A stretch of 64,000 nt of DNA from Agrococcus sp. SGAir0287 (GTDB lineage: Bacteria; Actinomycetota; Actinomycetes; Actinomycetales; Microbacteriaceae), in the NCBI RefSeq assembly GCF_005484985.1, contig NZ_CP027942.1, forward strand, positions 3,020,768 through 3,084,767. Direction: 5' to 3'. Below, one piece after another: positions 54,783 through 63,472 of the stretch (position 1 is its first letter; each line of letters starts with the position of its first letter). The position numbers and the translations under genes are program-made. Below the pieces are notes generated by a model. The model saw only the letters and a list, made by a program, of their open reading frames with translations, did no database searches and had not been told where the DNA came from.

Positions 54783-55166
54783 ATGCCCCATCCGCTGGGT
54801 CGGCTCGTGGCACCCGTGATCGTCGGCGTTGCCGCCGGCATCGGCGCCGTCGTCGCGCAGTCGATGCTGACGCGGCGCGGCCCCGCGCAGCCCTCGCTCG
54901 GCGCGCCCGAGCGTCCGCTGCCGTTCGAGGGCTGGTGGTCGTCCGACGCGTCGTCGCCCATGGCGTACGCGCACCCCGCCGTCCTCTTCGTCGACGGCGG
55001 CTCGCGCACGGTCGTCGACTCCTGGGATCGGCGCACCCGCTCGCGCGTCCCGAACCCGAGGATCGTCGGCTCCGAACCCCTCCCGACCGATGCCATCGCC
55101 GTGCTCGACGCGAGCACCGGAGACGTTCTCCAGACCCTGCACACCCCGGGAATGGCGCGGGGCTAG
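54783..55166 (+). CDS. Hypothetical protein with N-terminal membrane anchor
   Basis: A 127-residue protein with GAGGAGGC upstream of its ATG, 17 bases after murJ. The first ~27 residues are hydrophobic (LVAPVIVGVAAGIGAVVAQS) and may anchor it; the rest is polar with strands, e.g. AVLFVDGGSRTVVDSWDRRT and AIAVLDASTGDVLQTLHTPG. No family was recognised. The GC-rich third positions and the good ribosome site support a real gene. It separates murJ from trxB. Confidence 0.7.
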   Translation: MPHPLGRLVAPVIVGVAAGIGAVVAQSMLTRRGPAQPSLGAPERPLPFEGWWSSDASSPMAYAHPAVLFVDGGSRTVVDSWDRRTRSRVPNPRIVGSEPLPTDAIAVLDASTGDVLQTLHTPGMARG

Positions 55167-55216
55167 CATCGGTTGACCCCATCGAGCGCCAGCGTGGCGC
55201 CCACCGAAAGGCATCC

Positions 55217-56152
55217 GTGCACGACGTCATCATCATCGGCTCCGGCCCGGCCGGCTACACCGCGGCGATCTACGCGGCTCGCGCGAACCTCGCTCCCGTG
55301 GTCCTCGCATCGAGCGTCGAGGCCGGCGGCGATCTCATGACGACGACCGAGGTCGACAACTTCCCCGGCTTCCCCGAGGGCGTCATGGGTCCCGACCTGA
55401 TGTTCAACATGCAGCAGCAGGCCGAGCGCTTCGGCGCCGACGTGCGCCTGGAGGACGTCACGGAGCTCGAGCTCGACGGACCCGTGAAGAAGGTGCACGT
55501 CGGCGGCCAGGTCCTCGAGGCGCGCACGGTGATCGTCGCGACCGGCTCGGCCTACCGACGCCTCGGCCTGCCCGGCGAGGACCGCCTGTCCGGCCACGGC
55601 GTCTCGTGGTGCGCCACGTGCGACGGCTTCTTCTTCAAGGAGAAGCACCTCGTCGTCGTCGGCGGTGGCGACTCGGCGATGGAGGAGGCGACCTTCCTGA
55701 CGAAGTTCGCCGCTTCCGTCACGATCGTGCACCGGTCGGAGAGCTTCCGTGCGAGCGCCGCGATGCTCGACCGCGCCGAGGCCGACCCGAAGATCTCGTT
55801 CGTCACGAACGCCATCGTCGAGGACATCCTGGGCGAGACGGCCGTGCAGGGCGTGCGCCTGCGCGACACCGTCACGGGCGAGACGCGGGAGCTGCCCGTC
55901 GACGGCGTGTTCGTCGCCATCGGCTCGGATCCCCGCACGCACCTCGTGCACGGCAAGCTCGAGCTGACGGCGGAGGGCACGATCGCCGTCGACGGCCGCT
56001 CGTCGCGCACGAGCGTCCCCGGCGTCTTCGCCGCCGGCGACGTCATCGACCCCACGTACCGCCAGGCCATCACGGCCGCCGGCTCGGGCACCGTCGCGGC
56101 GCTCGACGCCCAGCACTACCTGGCCGAGCTGCCCGAGGCAGTCTCGGCCTGA
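55217..56152 (+). CDS. trxB: Thioredoxin-disulfide reductase
   Basis: A 311-residue flavoenzyme; GTG start. FAD-binding GSGPAGYTAAIYAARANLAP, redox-active Cys132 and Cys135 in WCATCDGFFF, NADPH-binding VVGGGDSAMEEATFL, and the second FAD motif VFAAGDVIDPTYRQAITAAG. It reduces thioredoxin with NADPH. The trxA gene follows 14 bases later. Confidence 0.97.
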   Translation: MHDVIIIGSGPAGYTAAIYAARANLAPVVLASSVEAGGDLMTTTEVDNFPGFPEGVMGPDLMFNMQQQAERFGADVRLEDVTELELDGPVKKVHVGGQVLEARTVIVATGSAYRRLGLPGEDRLSGHGVSWCATCDGFFFKEKHLVVVGGGDSAMEEATFLTKFAASVTIVHRSESFRASAAMLDRAEADPKISFVTNAIVEDILGETAVQGVRLRDTVTGETRELPVDGVFVAIGSDPRTHLVHGKLELTAEGTIAVDGRSSRTSVPGVFAAGDVIDPTYRQAITAAGSGTVAALDAQHYLAELPEAVSA

Positions 56153-56166
56153 CAAGGAGGAGCATC

Positions 56167-56478
56167 ATGAAGAACGTCACGACCGACTCGTTCCAGGCCG
56201 ACGTGCTGGAGGCCGACAAGGCCGTCCTCGTCGACTTCTGGGCCGAGTGGTGCGGCCCCTGTCGCGCCGTCGGCCCCATCCTCGAGCAGATCGACGGCGA
56301 GACCGACAAGCTCGACGTCGTGAAGGTCAACGTCGACGAGAACCCCGACCTCGCGATGCGCTACGGCATCACCTCCATCCCGGCGATGAAGGTGTTCGTC
56401 GGCGGCGAGGTGAAGAAGGAGCTCATCGGCGCCAAGCCCAAGGCGGCGCTCGAGGCGGACCTCGCGGCCTTCCTCTGA
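56167..56478 (+). CDS. trxA: Thioredoxin
   Basis: A 103-residue protein with AAGGAGGAG upstream. Active site WCGPC (Cys29, Cys32) in VDFWAEWCGPCRAVGPILEQ, and the cis-Pro in GITSIPAMKVF. Substrate of TrxB; a general disulfide reductant. Followed by a strong bidirectional hairpin before the convergent parB. Confidence 0.97.
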   Translation: MKNVTTDSFQADVLEADKAVLVDFWAEWCGPCRAVGPILEQIDGETDKLDVVKVNVDENPDLAMRYGITSIPAMKVFVGGEVKKELIGAKPKAALEADLAAFL

Positions 56479-56505
56479 TCGACCGAGCACCCACGGGTGC
56501 ACGAC

Positions 56506-56536
56506 GAAGGGCCCCGGCATCGCGCCGGGGCCCTTC
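56506..56536. terminator. Bidirectional terminator between trxA and parB
   Basis: Perfect 13-bp stem GAAGGGCCCCGGC/GCCGGGGCCCTTC with a 5-base loop, in the middle of the 69-base gap between two convergent genes. Same core as the hairpin after the MMPL gene. Confidence 0.85.
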
Positions 56537-56547
56537 CTCGTCTGCAG

Positions 56548-57534
56548 CTACTCCGCGAGGCTCACGGCATCGCCGAAGGGCTGCTCGCCGAGCTCCGTGA
56601 GGATGCGGTTGAGGTCGGCCACTGTCGCGAAGTCGATCACGACCTGCCCCTTCGAGCGCCCGAGGCTCACGCGCACGCGCGTATCGAGACGATCGGTCAG
56701 CCGCTCCGCGACCTCGTCGAGCCCGCGCTGCACACCGCCGCGCTGCGGGGTGCGGCGCGGCACCTTCACCTGCGCGAGGCTCGCCGCATGCTCCGCCGCG
56801 CGAACTGAGAGTTCCTCGTTTACGATGCGGTCTGCGAGGCGCAGCATCGCATCCTCGGTCTCGACGGAGAGGATCGCGCGTGCATGACCCGCGCTCAGGA
56901 CGCCGGACGCGACGCGCGCCTGGATGGGCTCGGGCAGCCGGAGGAGCCGGATGGTGTTCGAGATCTGCGGGCGGCTGCGACCGATGCGCTTCGACAGCTC
57001 GTCCTGCGTGATCGAGAAGTCCGCCATGAGCTGCTGGTAGGCGGAGGCCTCCTCGAGCGGGTTGAGGTCGGCACGGTGGAGGTTCTCGAGCAGCGCGTCG
57101 CGGAGCATCGCGTCGTCGGGCGTGTCCTTGATGAGCGCAGGCACCGTCTCCTTGCCGGCGCGCCGAGACGCCCGCCAGCGACGCTCGCCCATGATGAGCT
57201 CGAAGCGCTCCGGATCGCCCGCGATCGGACGCACCACGATCGGCTGCAGCACGCCGAACTCGCGGATCGAGTGCTCGAGCTCGGTGAGGTCGTCCTCGTC
57301 GAAGACGTCGCGCGGCTGCACGTGATTGGGCACGATGGCATCGAGCGGGAGCTCGGCCAATCGCGCGCCGGGCACGCTGGGGAGCTCGGTGCCCTCCGTC
57401 GTCCGTGCGCTCGGGAAGAAGACGTCGACCGGCCGGTCCTTCGCTGGCGAGGTCGACGCGGCCGCGTCCTCCGCCGCGGGGGCGGTGGGGATCAGCGCGC
57501 CGATGCCTCGTCCCAGTCCCGTGCGCTTGCTCAT
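56548..57534 (-). CDS. parB: Chromosome-partitioning protein ParB
   Basis: A 328-residue protein. N-terminal Box I region contains IVPNHVQPRDVFDEDDLTEL and GERRWRASRRAGKETVPALI (CTPase/arginine box). The HTH FSITQDELSKRIGRSRPQIS contacts parS. The C-terminal dimerisation domain ends VVIDFATVADLNRILTELGE. With a leader MSKRTGLGRGIGALIP it is the canonical form. It spreads as a CTP-clamp from parS sites, which are clustered just upstream. Start overlaps the parA stop by four bases (ATGA). Confidence 0.96.
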   Translation of the reverse strand: MSKRTGLGRGIGALIPTAPAAEDAAASTSPAKDRPVDVFFPSARTTEGTELPSVPGARLAELPLDAIVPNHVQPRDVFDEDDLTELEHSIREFGVLQPIVVRPIAGDPERFELIMGERRWRASRRAGKETVPALIKDTPDDAMLRDALLENLHRADLNPLEEASAYQQLMADFSITQDELSKRIGRSRPQISNTIRLLRLPEPIQARVASGVLSAGHARAILSVETEDAMLRLADRIVNEELSVRAAEHAASLAQVKVPRRTPQRGGVQRGLDEVAERLTDRLDTRVRVSLGRSKGQVVIDFATVADLNRILTELGEQPFGDAVSLAE

Positions 57535-58415
57535 GGTGCTCCTCGCTGTGCGATCTCCGCGGCCGCCTCGCGATACGCGAGCGCGCCGGGCGAGTTGGGA
57601 TCGTAGGCCAGCACCGTCTGCCCGAAGCCCGGCGCCTCGGAGATGCGCACGGTCCTCGGGATGATCGTGGTGAGCGCGCGATCGCCGAAGTGCGCACGCA
57701 CCTCGTCCACCACCTGCTTCGACAGCAGGGTGCGGCCGTCGTACATCGTGAGGAGCACCGTCGAGAGCGACAGCGCTGGATTGAGGTGCTGCCTGATGCG
57801 CTCGATCGTGTCGAGCAGCTGCGTGACGCCCTCGAGCGCGTAGTACTCGCACTGGATGGGGAGCAGCACCTCCGTGGCCGCGGTGAAGGCGTTGATCGTC
57901 AGGAGACCCAACGAGGGTGGGCAGTCGATGAAGACGTAGTGCACTGGCTCGTCGAGCGATGCGAGGTACTGCTCGAGGGCGGCGCGCAGGCGGAACTCGC
58001 GTCGCTCCAGCGGCGCGAGCTCGAGGTCGGCGCCGGCGAGGTGGATCGTGGAGGGGACGCCGGCGAGGCCCTCGGAGTCCTGACTCGGCTGCACGGCATC
58101 GGCGAGCGGCGTCTCGTCGACGAGCACGTCGTAGGTGCTCGTCGTCTCCGCGTGATGCGGGATGCCCAACGCGGTCGAGGCGTTGCCCTGCGGGTCGAGG
58201 TCGACGACGAGTGCACGTGCACCTGCTCGCACCAGAGCCGCTGCGAGGTTCACCGCCGACGTCGTCTTGCCGACGCCGCCCTTCTGGTTCACGACGGCGA
58301 TGACGCGCGTCGTGCTCGGGAGCGGATGCGGTGCGTTCGCGAGTGCGGTTCGACGCTTGGCGAGATCGGCCATCTCGCGGGCGATCGGCGTGGTGTCGAA
58401 GCGACCCGTCTGCAC
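57531..58415 (-). CDS. parA: Chromosome-partitioning ATPase ParA (Soj)
   Basis: 294 residues from GTG at 58415, with AGAGGA 11-16 bases upstream. An ATG at 58505 would run through a parS site and put RVSRET into the protein, so I reject it. Deviant Walker A VVNQKGGVGKTTSAVNLAAA, then VVDLDPQGNASTALG, and HYVFIDCPPSLGLLTINAF (Walker B). It binds DNA nonspecifically as an ATP dimer and moves ParB-parS complexes. Co-transcribed with parB. Confidence 0.93.
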   Translation of the reverse strand: MQTGRFDTTPIAREMADLAKRRTALANAPHPLPSTTRVIAVVNQKGGVGKTTSAVNLAAALVRAGARALVVDLDPQGNASTALGIPHHAETTSTYDVLVDETPLADAVQPSQDSEGLAGVPSTIHLAGADLELAPLERREFRLRAALEQYLASLDEPVHYVFIDCPPSLGLLTINAFTAATEVLLPIQCEYYALEGVTQLLDTIERIRQHLNPALSLSTVLLTMYDGRTLLSKQVVDEVRAHFGDRALTTIIPRTVRISEAPGFGQTVLAYDPNSPGALAYREAAAEIAQRGAP

Positions 58416-58439
58416 TGGAACGCCGTCCTCTCCCGGTCC

Positions 58440-58455
58440 TGTTTCACGTGAAACA
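58440..58455. promoter_or_regulatory. parS: parS site 1 (perfect)
   Basis: TGTTTCACGTGAAACA, the perfect palindromic parS consensus, 24 bases upstream of the chosen parA start. ParB bound here could also repress parAB. Confidence 0.97.
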
Positions 58456-58546
58456 CGCCACGTGGATCCGTTGTCCCCATGCCATCTTGCGGCATCCATG
58501 AGCAACGCGCCAACTCACGCTGATCGCCGCGCGCCCACGCGGCACC

Positions 58547-58718
58547 TGTGGAGACCTGTGGAGAACGATCACTTCCATAGGAAGCGCGATGCACGCCGTC
58601 GGTGTCACTGCTGTGTGGCCCCTCTTCCGCGCCAGCACTGGGAAGTCGGGCCATCGGCTGCACGGCGCTGACCGGCCAGTCGGCTCCTATGAGGAGAACT
58701 TCTCCACAGCTCTCCACA
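58547..58718. promoter_or_regulatory. DnaA-box-like repeats upstream of parA
   Basis: TGTGGAGAC at 58547-58555 and TGTGGAGAA at 58557-58565 form a direct pair. The inverted form TTCTCCACA at 58700-58708 and CTCTCCACA at 58710-58718 form a second pair. TTCTCCACA differs by one base from the DnaA box TTGTCCACA. The same word recurs before dnaA. Confidence 0.5.
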
Positions 58719-58774
58719 GCATGCGAGAGGCGCCCACCCTCCGCGTCGGCCCGCCGCCTCTCGTCGAGCGGCAC

Positions 58775-58790
58775 TGTTTCACGTGGAACA
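58775..58790. promoter_or_regulatory. parS: parS site 2
   Basis: TGTTTCACGTGGAACA, one base from consensus. 335 bases from site 1. Confidence 0.92.
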
Positions 58791-59464
58791 TCGAGGGGAC
58801 GGCACACACCGAGCAGCGACGCCGGGACGCTCGACGCAACGAGATCGACGTCTGTCGAGCCGACATGCCGAAGCATTCGACGACGATGGCGGGTGGCCGC
58901 CAGGCCACGACCGCGGACGATGACGCGTCGCCCTGAGGGTTCACCGACGCTTCCTGCCCATCCAGCAGCCGCTGATCGAAGCGATCGGAAGCCCGACGCC
59001 GAATCCGACCACCGGACGAGCGCAGGTCCGGCTGGCCGCGGGGGGCGACCATGCCCTCTCTGACCCCTCGCGCACTGCATGGAGCACTGACGGCGGGGAT
59101 CGCCCATACGCTCGTCCTCGCGGAGCACGATCGACCGCCGCCGTCGTTGAGCGTGCTGAGCCAGCGCGGTTTCCAGGACCGATCGGGCGTCGGGATCTGG
59201 GTCGACCCCGAGGTGACCCTTCGCGTTCGCAGTCGGCGAGGCCTGCCGGACGCCGGTCGTCCTTGCGTCCGGGCTGAAGGGACGACGATCGTCCGAGTGT
59301 GTGTCTGGCCCGGGCGCACCTCGACAGCGGGCATCATCCAGCGCGGCTCGACAGCGCTGATCGCATGCCGTGCACCGAGAGGTGGACCCGCGGCCGAGCG
59401 CATCCGAGCCGACCTGCGCACCGGAAGCAGGTCGGCAGTGGTGAACCACGACTCGTCCGAGCCA

Positions 59465-59480
59465 TGTTTCACGTGGAACA
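59465..59480. promoter_or_regulatory. parS: parS site 3
   Basis: TGTTTCACGTGGAACA, the same variant as site 2. 690 bases further along. Confidence 0.92.
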
Positions 59481-59566
59481 TCCCGCGGCACCTGGGTGGC
59501 ACGCGTATCCGCCGACATCCGTGGGCCACCTCCGTTGCGGCACCGCGAGGACGCTCCACGAGATCA

Positions 59567-59581
59567 TGCTTCACGGGAACA
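59567..59581. promoter_or_regulatory. Degenerate parS-like site
   Basis: TGCTTCACGGGAACA is site 3 with a T-to-C change and one base missing in the centre. Probably inactive. Confidence 0.5.
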
Positions 59582-60091
59582 TGGGGAGAGGCGCTGTGAC
59601 GCGACACGGCAGCGATCGTGGCAGCTGGACGCGCACCGATGCACCGCCAAGACGACGACGAGCGGTCCCGCCATGGCCTCGACGACGCGTCGGACCGGCA
59701 TCCGCTGAACTGCAGAGCTCCCTCGCAGCCGCGATGCACATCCGTCGACTCTCGCCCCGCCGAGCTTGGCGCAGTCGCGTTCGGCGTGCTCCGCACGGAA
59801 CTGCCGGTCGGTCGGAACGCTTCGGCCCACTCGTGAGGTCAGCGATGCCGTCGATCGGTGAGGGTGACGTCGCCGCATGGGTGCGAAGGGCACGCTCGAA
59901 GATCGCGCGGCGATGAGGGCGCAGCCCGGCACGCGTCGCGGACGCACGGAGCCTGGCTGTCCAGCAGCGATCGACTCGCACCACCACCTTCCGTCGGGCG
60001 CCCGGCCGACGCCTCAGCGCACGCCCAGCCGAGCAGCGGGAGCGTACATGGACGAGGAGCGTGGCCGATCGCCTCGTGACGTCGACGCCGA

Positions 60092-60107
60092 TGTTTCACG
60101 TGGAACA
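60092..60107. promoter_or_regulatory. parS: parS site 4
   Basis: TGTTTCACGTGGAACA, as in sites 2 and 3; about 630 bases before the 3' end of rsmG. Confidence 0.92.
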
Positions 60108-60737
60108 CCACGCGAGATGCGACAGCGACGGTACGAGGACGGCTGCGTCCATCCGCGCCGATGCGCGCAAGCCGGAGGATCACGGCACGACGCCGGTACC
60201 ACGCGGCCGGCGCGAACGCCTGGGCGAGAGCACGATGAGCGACCGTGGACACGTCCGGCATGCACCGAGCACGACCCTCGCCGTCCTCGACGTGCGACCG
60301 ACCAGCCGAACGCGCCGAACACGAACCACCACGAACGCTCGCACCTACGGTTCCACGCGCCGGCGCTCCCGCGGCCGATCATCAGCAACCGGGAGATTCC
60401 GGCGGCGACCGGCGGCGCGGATCGGACGTCGAGCGACGGGGTCGAGTCCTGGGCTGCGACCAGCGACCTCGGGGCGGGAGGGGGACTGCGCGTCGTGAGC
60501 GCCGAGCGATCGACGGCACGGGACGAGCACGGAGCGGCCGGCGTCGGACGGCTGCGACGTCCACGCCATGCGCAGGAACCGAGCAGAGCCGGCCACGGCA
60601 CGGCGCGCTGCATCCGGACGGAACGCGCCCTCGAGACGCCGGCCATCCGATCCCACGGGCGCGCACGGAGATCGCCGACGCAGGCGCAGACGGTCGCACG
60701 CGACGAGAGGAGGCGCTCGCAGCGCAGGCGACGGACC

Positions 60738-61367
60738 TCAGCCGCGCACGACCGCCCGGAGCACGCGCGTGACCTCGCCGTCACCCGCATCGAGCTCGAG
60801 CACCTCCGGCCTGCCCACCCTGTGCTTGCGCAGCGCCTTCTCGGCAGCGGCGATCTCGTCGTGGACCCGCGCCCCCTTCAGCAGGACGAGCTCGCCACCA
60901 TCCGCGACGAGCGGCGCGGTCCACGGCACGAGGGTGCGCAGCGCCGACACCGCGCGAGCGGTCACCTGATGGAATGCGCGCGTGCCATGCACCTCCTCGG
61001 CGCGAGCCCGCACGACCTCGACGTTCGTCAACCCCATCCGCTCGACCTCCGAGCGCAGCCAATCGCAGCGGCGCTCCATCGGCTCGATGAGCGCGATCGA
61101 CACGTCGGGACGCGCGATCGCCAGCACGAGACCCGGCAGTCCCGCCCCCGAGCCGACGTCCGCGACGAGCGCCTCGCGCTGCAGCAACGGAGCCACGACC
61201 GCAGAGTTGAGGATGTGTCGACTCCACAGCTGGCCGAGCTCGCGCGGTCCGATGAGCCCGAGCGTCTCGCCGTGCTCGGCGAGCGACGCGGTGTACGAGC
61301 GTGCGAACTCGATGCGGTCGCCGAACATGCCGGCGGCCGCGGCCGGCTCGGCCTCGTACGTGGTCAC
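60738..61367 (-). CDS. rsmG: 16S rRNA m7G527 methyltransferase
   Basis: A 209-residue protein with a GTG start. GLIGPRELGQLWSRHILNSA is the RsmG N-terminal signature and VADVGSGAGLPGLVLAIARP the SAM-binding motif I; EVVRARAEEV and ARAVSALRTLVPWTAPLVAD follow. It methylates G527 of 16S rRNA with SAM, affecting streptomycin sensitivity. It ends at the parS region instead of being close to parA as in many relatives. Confidence 0.95.
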   Translation of the reverse strand: MTTYEAEPAAAAGMFGDRIEFARSYTASLAEHGETLGLIGPRELGQLWSRHILNSAVVAPLLQREALVADVGSGAGLPGLVLAIARPDVSIALIEPMERRCDWLRSEVERMGLTNVEVVRARAEEVHGTRAFHQVTARAVSALRTLVPWTAPLVADGGELVLLKGARVHDEIAAAEKALRKHRVGRPEVLELDAGDGEVTRVLRAVVRG

Positions 61368-61383
61368 GAGTGCGAGCGCGAGG

Positions 61384-61857
61384 TCACGCGGGCACGACGA
61401 CCGCGTGACGGTCGCGCCCCTCGCCCTCGGACTCCGAGTGGTAGCCCGCCTCGGCGACGAGGTCGTGCACGAGCTTGCGCTCGTACGAGGACATCGCCGG
61501 CAGGGGAGCGCGGTCGGCGCCGCCCTCGATGCGCGCGATCGCCTGCGCCACGAGGTCGCGCAGCTCGTTCGTGCGGGCGTCCTGCGAGCCGGCGACGTCG
61601 AGCACGACGCGCGAGAACTCGCCGGTCTGCGACTGCACGGCCAGGCGCGTGAGGTCCTGAAGGGCGGACACCACCTCGGGGGCGCTCAGCGCGGCGAGCG
61701 AGTCGTCGCCCGCCTCGCCGATCTTGAGCGTCGTCCGCGACCCGGACTCCTCGATCTCGATGTCGCCGTCGAGGTCGACGATGTCGAGCAGACCCTCGAC
61801 GTAGTCGGCGGCGATCTCGCCCTCGTCGAGGTCCTGCGTCTGCTGCTCGTCGCTCAT
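61384..61857 (-). CDS. jag: Jag (SpoIIIJ-associated) KH/R3H RNA-binding protein
   Basis: A 157-residue protein. N-terminal residues are acidic; the KH-like middle holds DARTNELRDLVAQAIARI, and the R3H domain has SSYERKLVHDLVAEAGYHSE, ending SEGEGRDRHAVVVP. Binds RNA; acts with YidC or in cell-wall regulation in relatives. Its ATG overlaps the yidC stop (ATGA). Confidence 0.93.
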   Translation of the reverse strand: MSDEQQTQDLDEGEIAADYVEGLLDIVDLDGDIEIEESGSRTTLKIGEAGDDSLAALSAPEVVSALQDLTRLAVQSQTGEFSRVVLDVAGSQDARTNELRDLVAQAIARIEGGADRAPLPAMSSYERKLVHDLVAEAGYHSESEGEGRDRHAVVVPA

Positions 61858-62834
61858 CGGTTGCCTCCGCGCTTCGACTTCGTGGTCTTGCGCCTGGGCT
61901 GCTGGCGTTGCGTGTTCACGACCACGGGAGGCGCCTCCTCGACGGCGGCCGTCGCGTCGGAGCCCGGTTCCGCGGGCAGACCCTGGCGCTGGCGCTTGCG
62001 AGCCATGCGCGCTTCGCGCGCGAGGGCCGCATCCGAGCCGGGGTTCGGCAGCTTCGAGATGATGATCAGCTGCTGCACGAGCGTGTAGATGTTCGAGACG
62101 AGCCAGTAGAACATCGTGGCGATCGGGAAGGCCCAGGCCGAGATCAGCAGGAACACCGGGATGACGTAGAGGATGATCCGCTGCTGCTTGTACATCGGCG
62201 ACTCCTTCATCGCCGGCGTCTGGTTCTTCGACATGATCTGCAGCTGCGTGTAGAACTGCGTCGCGACCATGATGAGCGTCATCACGATGGACGTGAGGAT
62301 GACGGGCAGCATGCCCTGCTCGAAGCCGTGCTGCATCGTCATGTTCAGCGGCACGACGTCGAAGAGCGATGCGTTCCGGAACTGCTCCGCGAGCGAGACG
62401 CCCATGAAGCCCACGCCCGCCTCCCCGCGGTTCGCCGTCTGCAGCACCGTGACGAGGCCGAAGAAGATCGGCATCTGGATGAGCAGCGGCAGGCAGGACG
62501 CGAACGGGTTGGTGCCCGCCTTGCGGTAGGCCTCCATCGTCTCGCGCTGCATCGCCTCGCGCGAGAACTGGTCCTTCTTGCCGCGGTACTTGTCCTGGAT
62601 CTTCTTGATCTCGGGCGCGACCTCGAGCGCCTTCCGCGAGGAGAGGATCTGCCGCACGGTCAGCGGGATCATCGCCGTGCGCACGACGAGCGTGAGCGAC
62701 GCGATGGACAGCACCCAGACGAGGCCGGAGCTGCCGTCCATGCCGAGCTGCTCGAGCCCCCAGTGCGCGCCGGCCAGGATGGCCTCGAGGACCCACTTGA
62801 TGGGCCACATCAGCAGGCCGATGATGTCGGGCAT
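61854..62834 (-). CDS. yidC: Membrane protein insertase YidC/OxaI
   Basis: A 326-residue membrane protein. Conserved core: MIPLTVRQILSSRKALEVAP, then EIKKIQDKYRGKKDQFSREA and AYRKAGTNPFASCLPLLIQM, with about five helices. The conserved Arg in the groove is in the first core helix (VVRTAMIPLT). A basic C-terminal tail (PRRKTTKSKRGG) follows. It inserts proteins with or without Sec. Confidence 0.96.
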   Translation of the reverse strand: MPDIIGLLMWPIKWVLEAILAGAHWGLEQLGMDGSSGLVWVLSIASLTLVVRTAMIPLTVRQILSSRKALEVAPEIKKIQDKYRGKKDQFSREAMQRETMEAYRKAGTNPFASCLPLLIQMPIFFGLVTVLQTANRGEAGVGFMGVSLAEQFRNASLFDVVPLNMTMQHGFEQGMLPVILTSIVMTLIMVATQFYTQLQIMSKNQTPAMKESPMYKQQRIILYVIPVFLLISAWAFPIATMFYWLVSNIYTLVQQLIIISKLPNPGSDAALAREARMARKRQRQGLPAEPGSDATAAVEEAPPVVVNTQRQQPRRKTTKSKRGGNR

Positions 62835-62858
62835 CAGCGATTCCTCTTCTTCATGTCT

Positions 62859-63143
62859 CTAGCGGCTCGCGGTGACGAAGCCGAGTCTCGTGAGCGTCAT
62901 CGCGCGGCGGGGAGCCGGGATGTCGTCGACCCCGCCCGCGCTCCACGGGTGGCATCGAAGGATGCGCCGCGCTCCCAGCCAGATCCCGCGCACGACGCCG
63001 TGCTGTTGGATCGCCTGCAGCGTGTACGACGAGCAGCTCGGGTAGTACCGGCACACGTCGCCGTACAGCGGCGAGACGATCGCGCGGTACGCGACGAGGA
63101 TCGCGATGCACACGTTGCGCGGGATCAGCATGAGCGCGCTCAT
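62859..63143 (-). CDS. yidD: YidD, membrane protein insertion efficiency factor
   Basis: A 94-residue protein. The family motif is AYRAIVSPLYGDVCRYYPSC followed by SSYTLQAIQQHGVVRGIWLG and RRILRCHPWSAGGVDDIP, with three conserved Cys. Membrane-associated helper of YidC. Its ATG overlaps the rnpA stop by four bases. Confidence 0.95.
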   Translation of the reverse strand: MSALMLIPRNVCIAILVAYRAIVSPLYGDVCRYYPSCSSYTLQAIQQHGVVRGIWLGARRILRCHPWSAGGVDDIPAPRRAMTLTRLGFVTASR

Positions 63144-63466
63144 CGTGACCTCAGCAATGGTTCGAATGCAGTCGCGAGCGTACCGTAGTCGGCTATGCCC
63201 GCCGCGGGGAGCGCCCGCACGACGACGTCGACCGGCGGGTCGAGCGGCAGGACGTGCTGCCGCACGTGCTCGGACATGCGACGGCGGACGCGATTGCGCA
63301 CGACGGCGTTGCCGACCTTCTTGGACACGACGAAGCCGAAGCGGCTGGTCGCCGCTTCGGCTTCGGTGACGTGGAGCACCGCGACGGACGAGGTGAGCCG
63401 CCGCCCGGTGCGGACGATGCGCCGGAAGTCGGCCGCGTGCACGACGCGGTTCGGCTTCGGCAGCAC
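63140..63466 (-). CDS. rnpA: Ribonuclease P protein component
   Basis: A 108-residue basic protein. The RNR motif is visible in VSKKVGNAVVRNRVRRRM and the N-terminus is MLPKPNRVVHAADFRRIVRT. It assists the RNase P RNA in tRNA 5' processing. It starts 7 bases after rpmH. Confidence 0.96.
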   Translation of the reverse strand: MLPKPNRVVHAADFRRIVRTGRRLTSSVAVLHVTEAEAATSRFGFVVSKKVGNAVVRNRVRRRMSEHVRQHVLPLDPPVDVVVRALPAAGIADYGTLATAFEPLLRSR

Positions 63467-63472
63467 CGGGGC

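Larger units (their letters stand above)
58416..60737. other. 2.3-kb gene-free region carrying the parS cluster
   Basis: Between parA and rsmG there is no frame I believe is coding. Frames of 100-600 codons exist on both strands but translate to Arg/His/Thr/Pro-rich low-complexity sequence without domain motifs. Their third-position GC looks clearly lower than in flanking genes. Several contain translated parS (FHVKH, FHVEH, CFTWN). It holds four near-perfect parS sites, a degenerate one and DnaA-box-like repeats. It may be a centromere-like, non-coding zone, possibly grown by decay of former genes. Confidence 0.7.

Noticed and set aside
50908..55236. Long antisense frame across the DUF6049, murJ and neighbouring genes
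   Set aside because: It is a shadow of genes with recognisable domains; Ser/Arg-rich composition and no motifs.
57531..58505. ParA starting at the ATG at 58505
   Set aside because: It would translate the perfect parS at 58440-58455 as part of the protein and add ~30 unconserved residues; GTG 58415 has an AGAGGA site.
58416..60737. Open frames of 100-600 codons on both strands between parA and rsmG as genes
   Set aside because: They give Arg/His/Pro-rich low-complexity sequence, lack domains and good ribosome sites, have lower third-position GC than real genes here, and contain translated parS sites.
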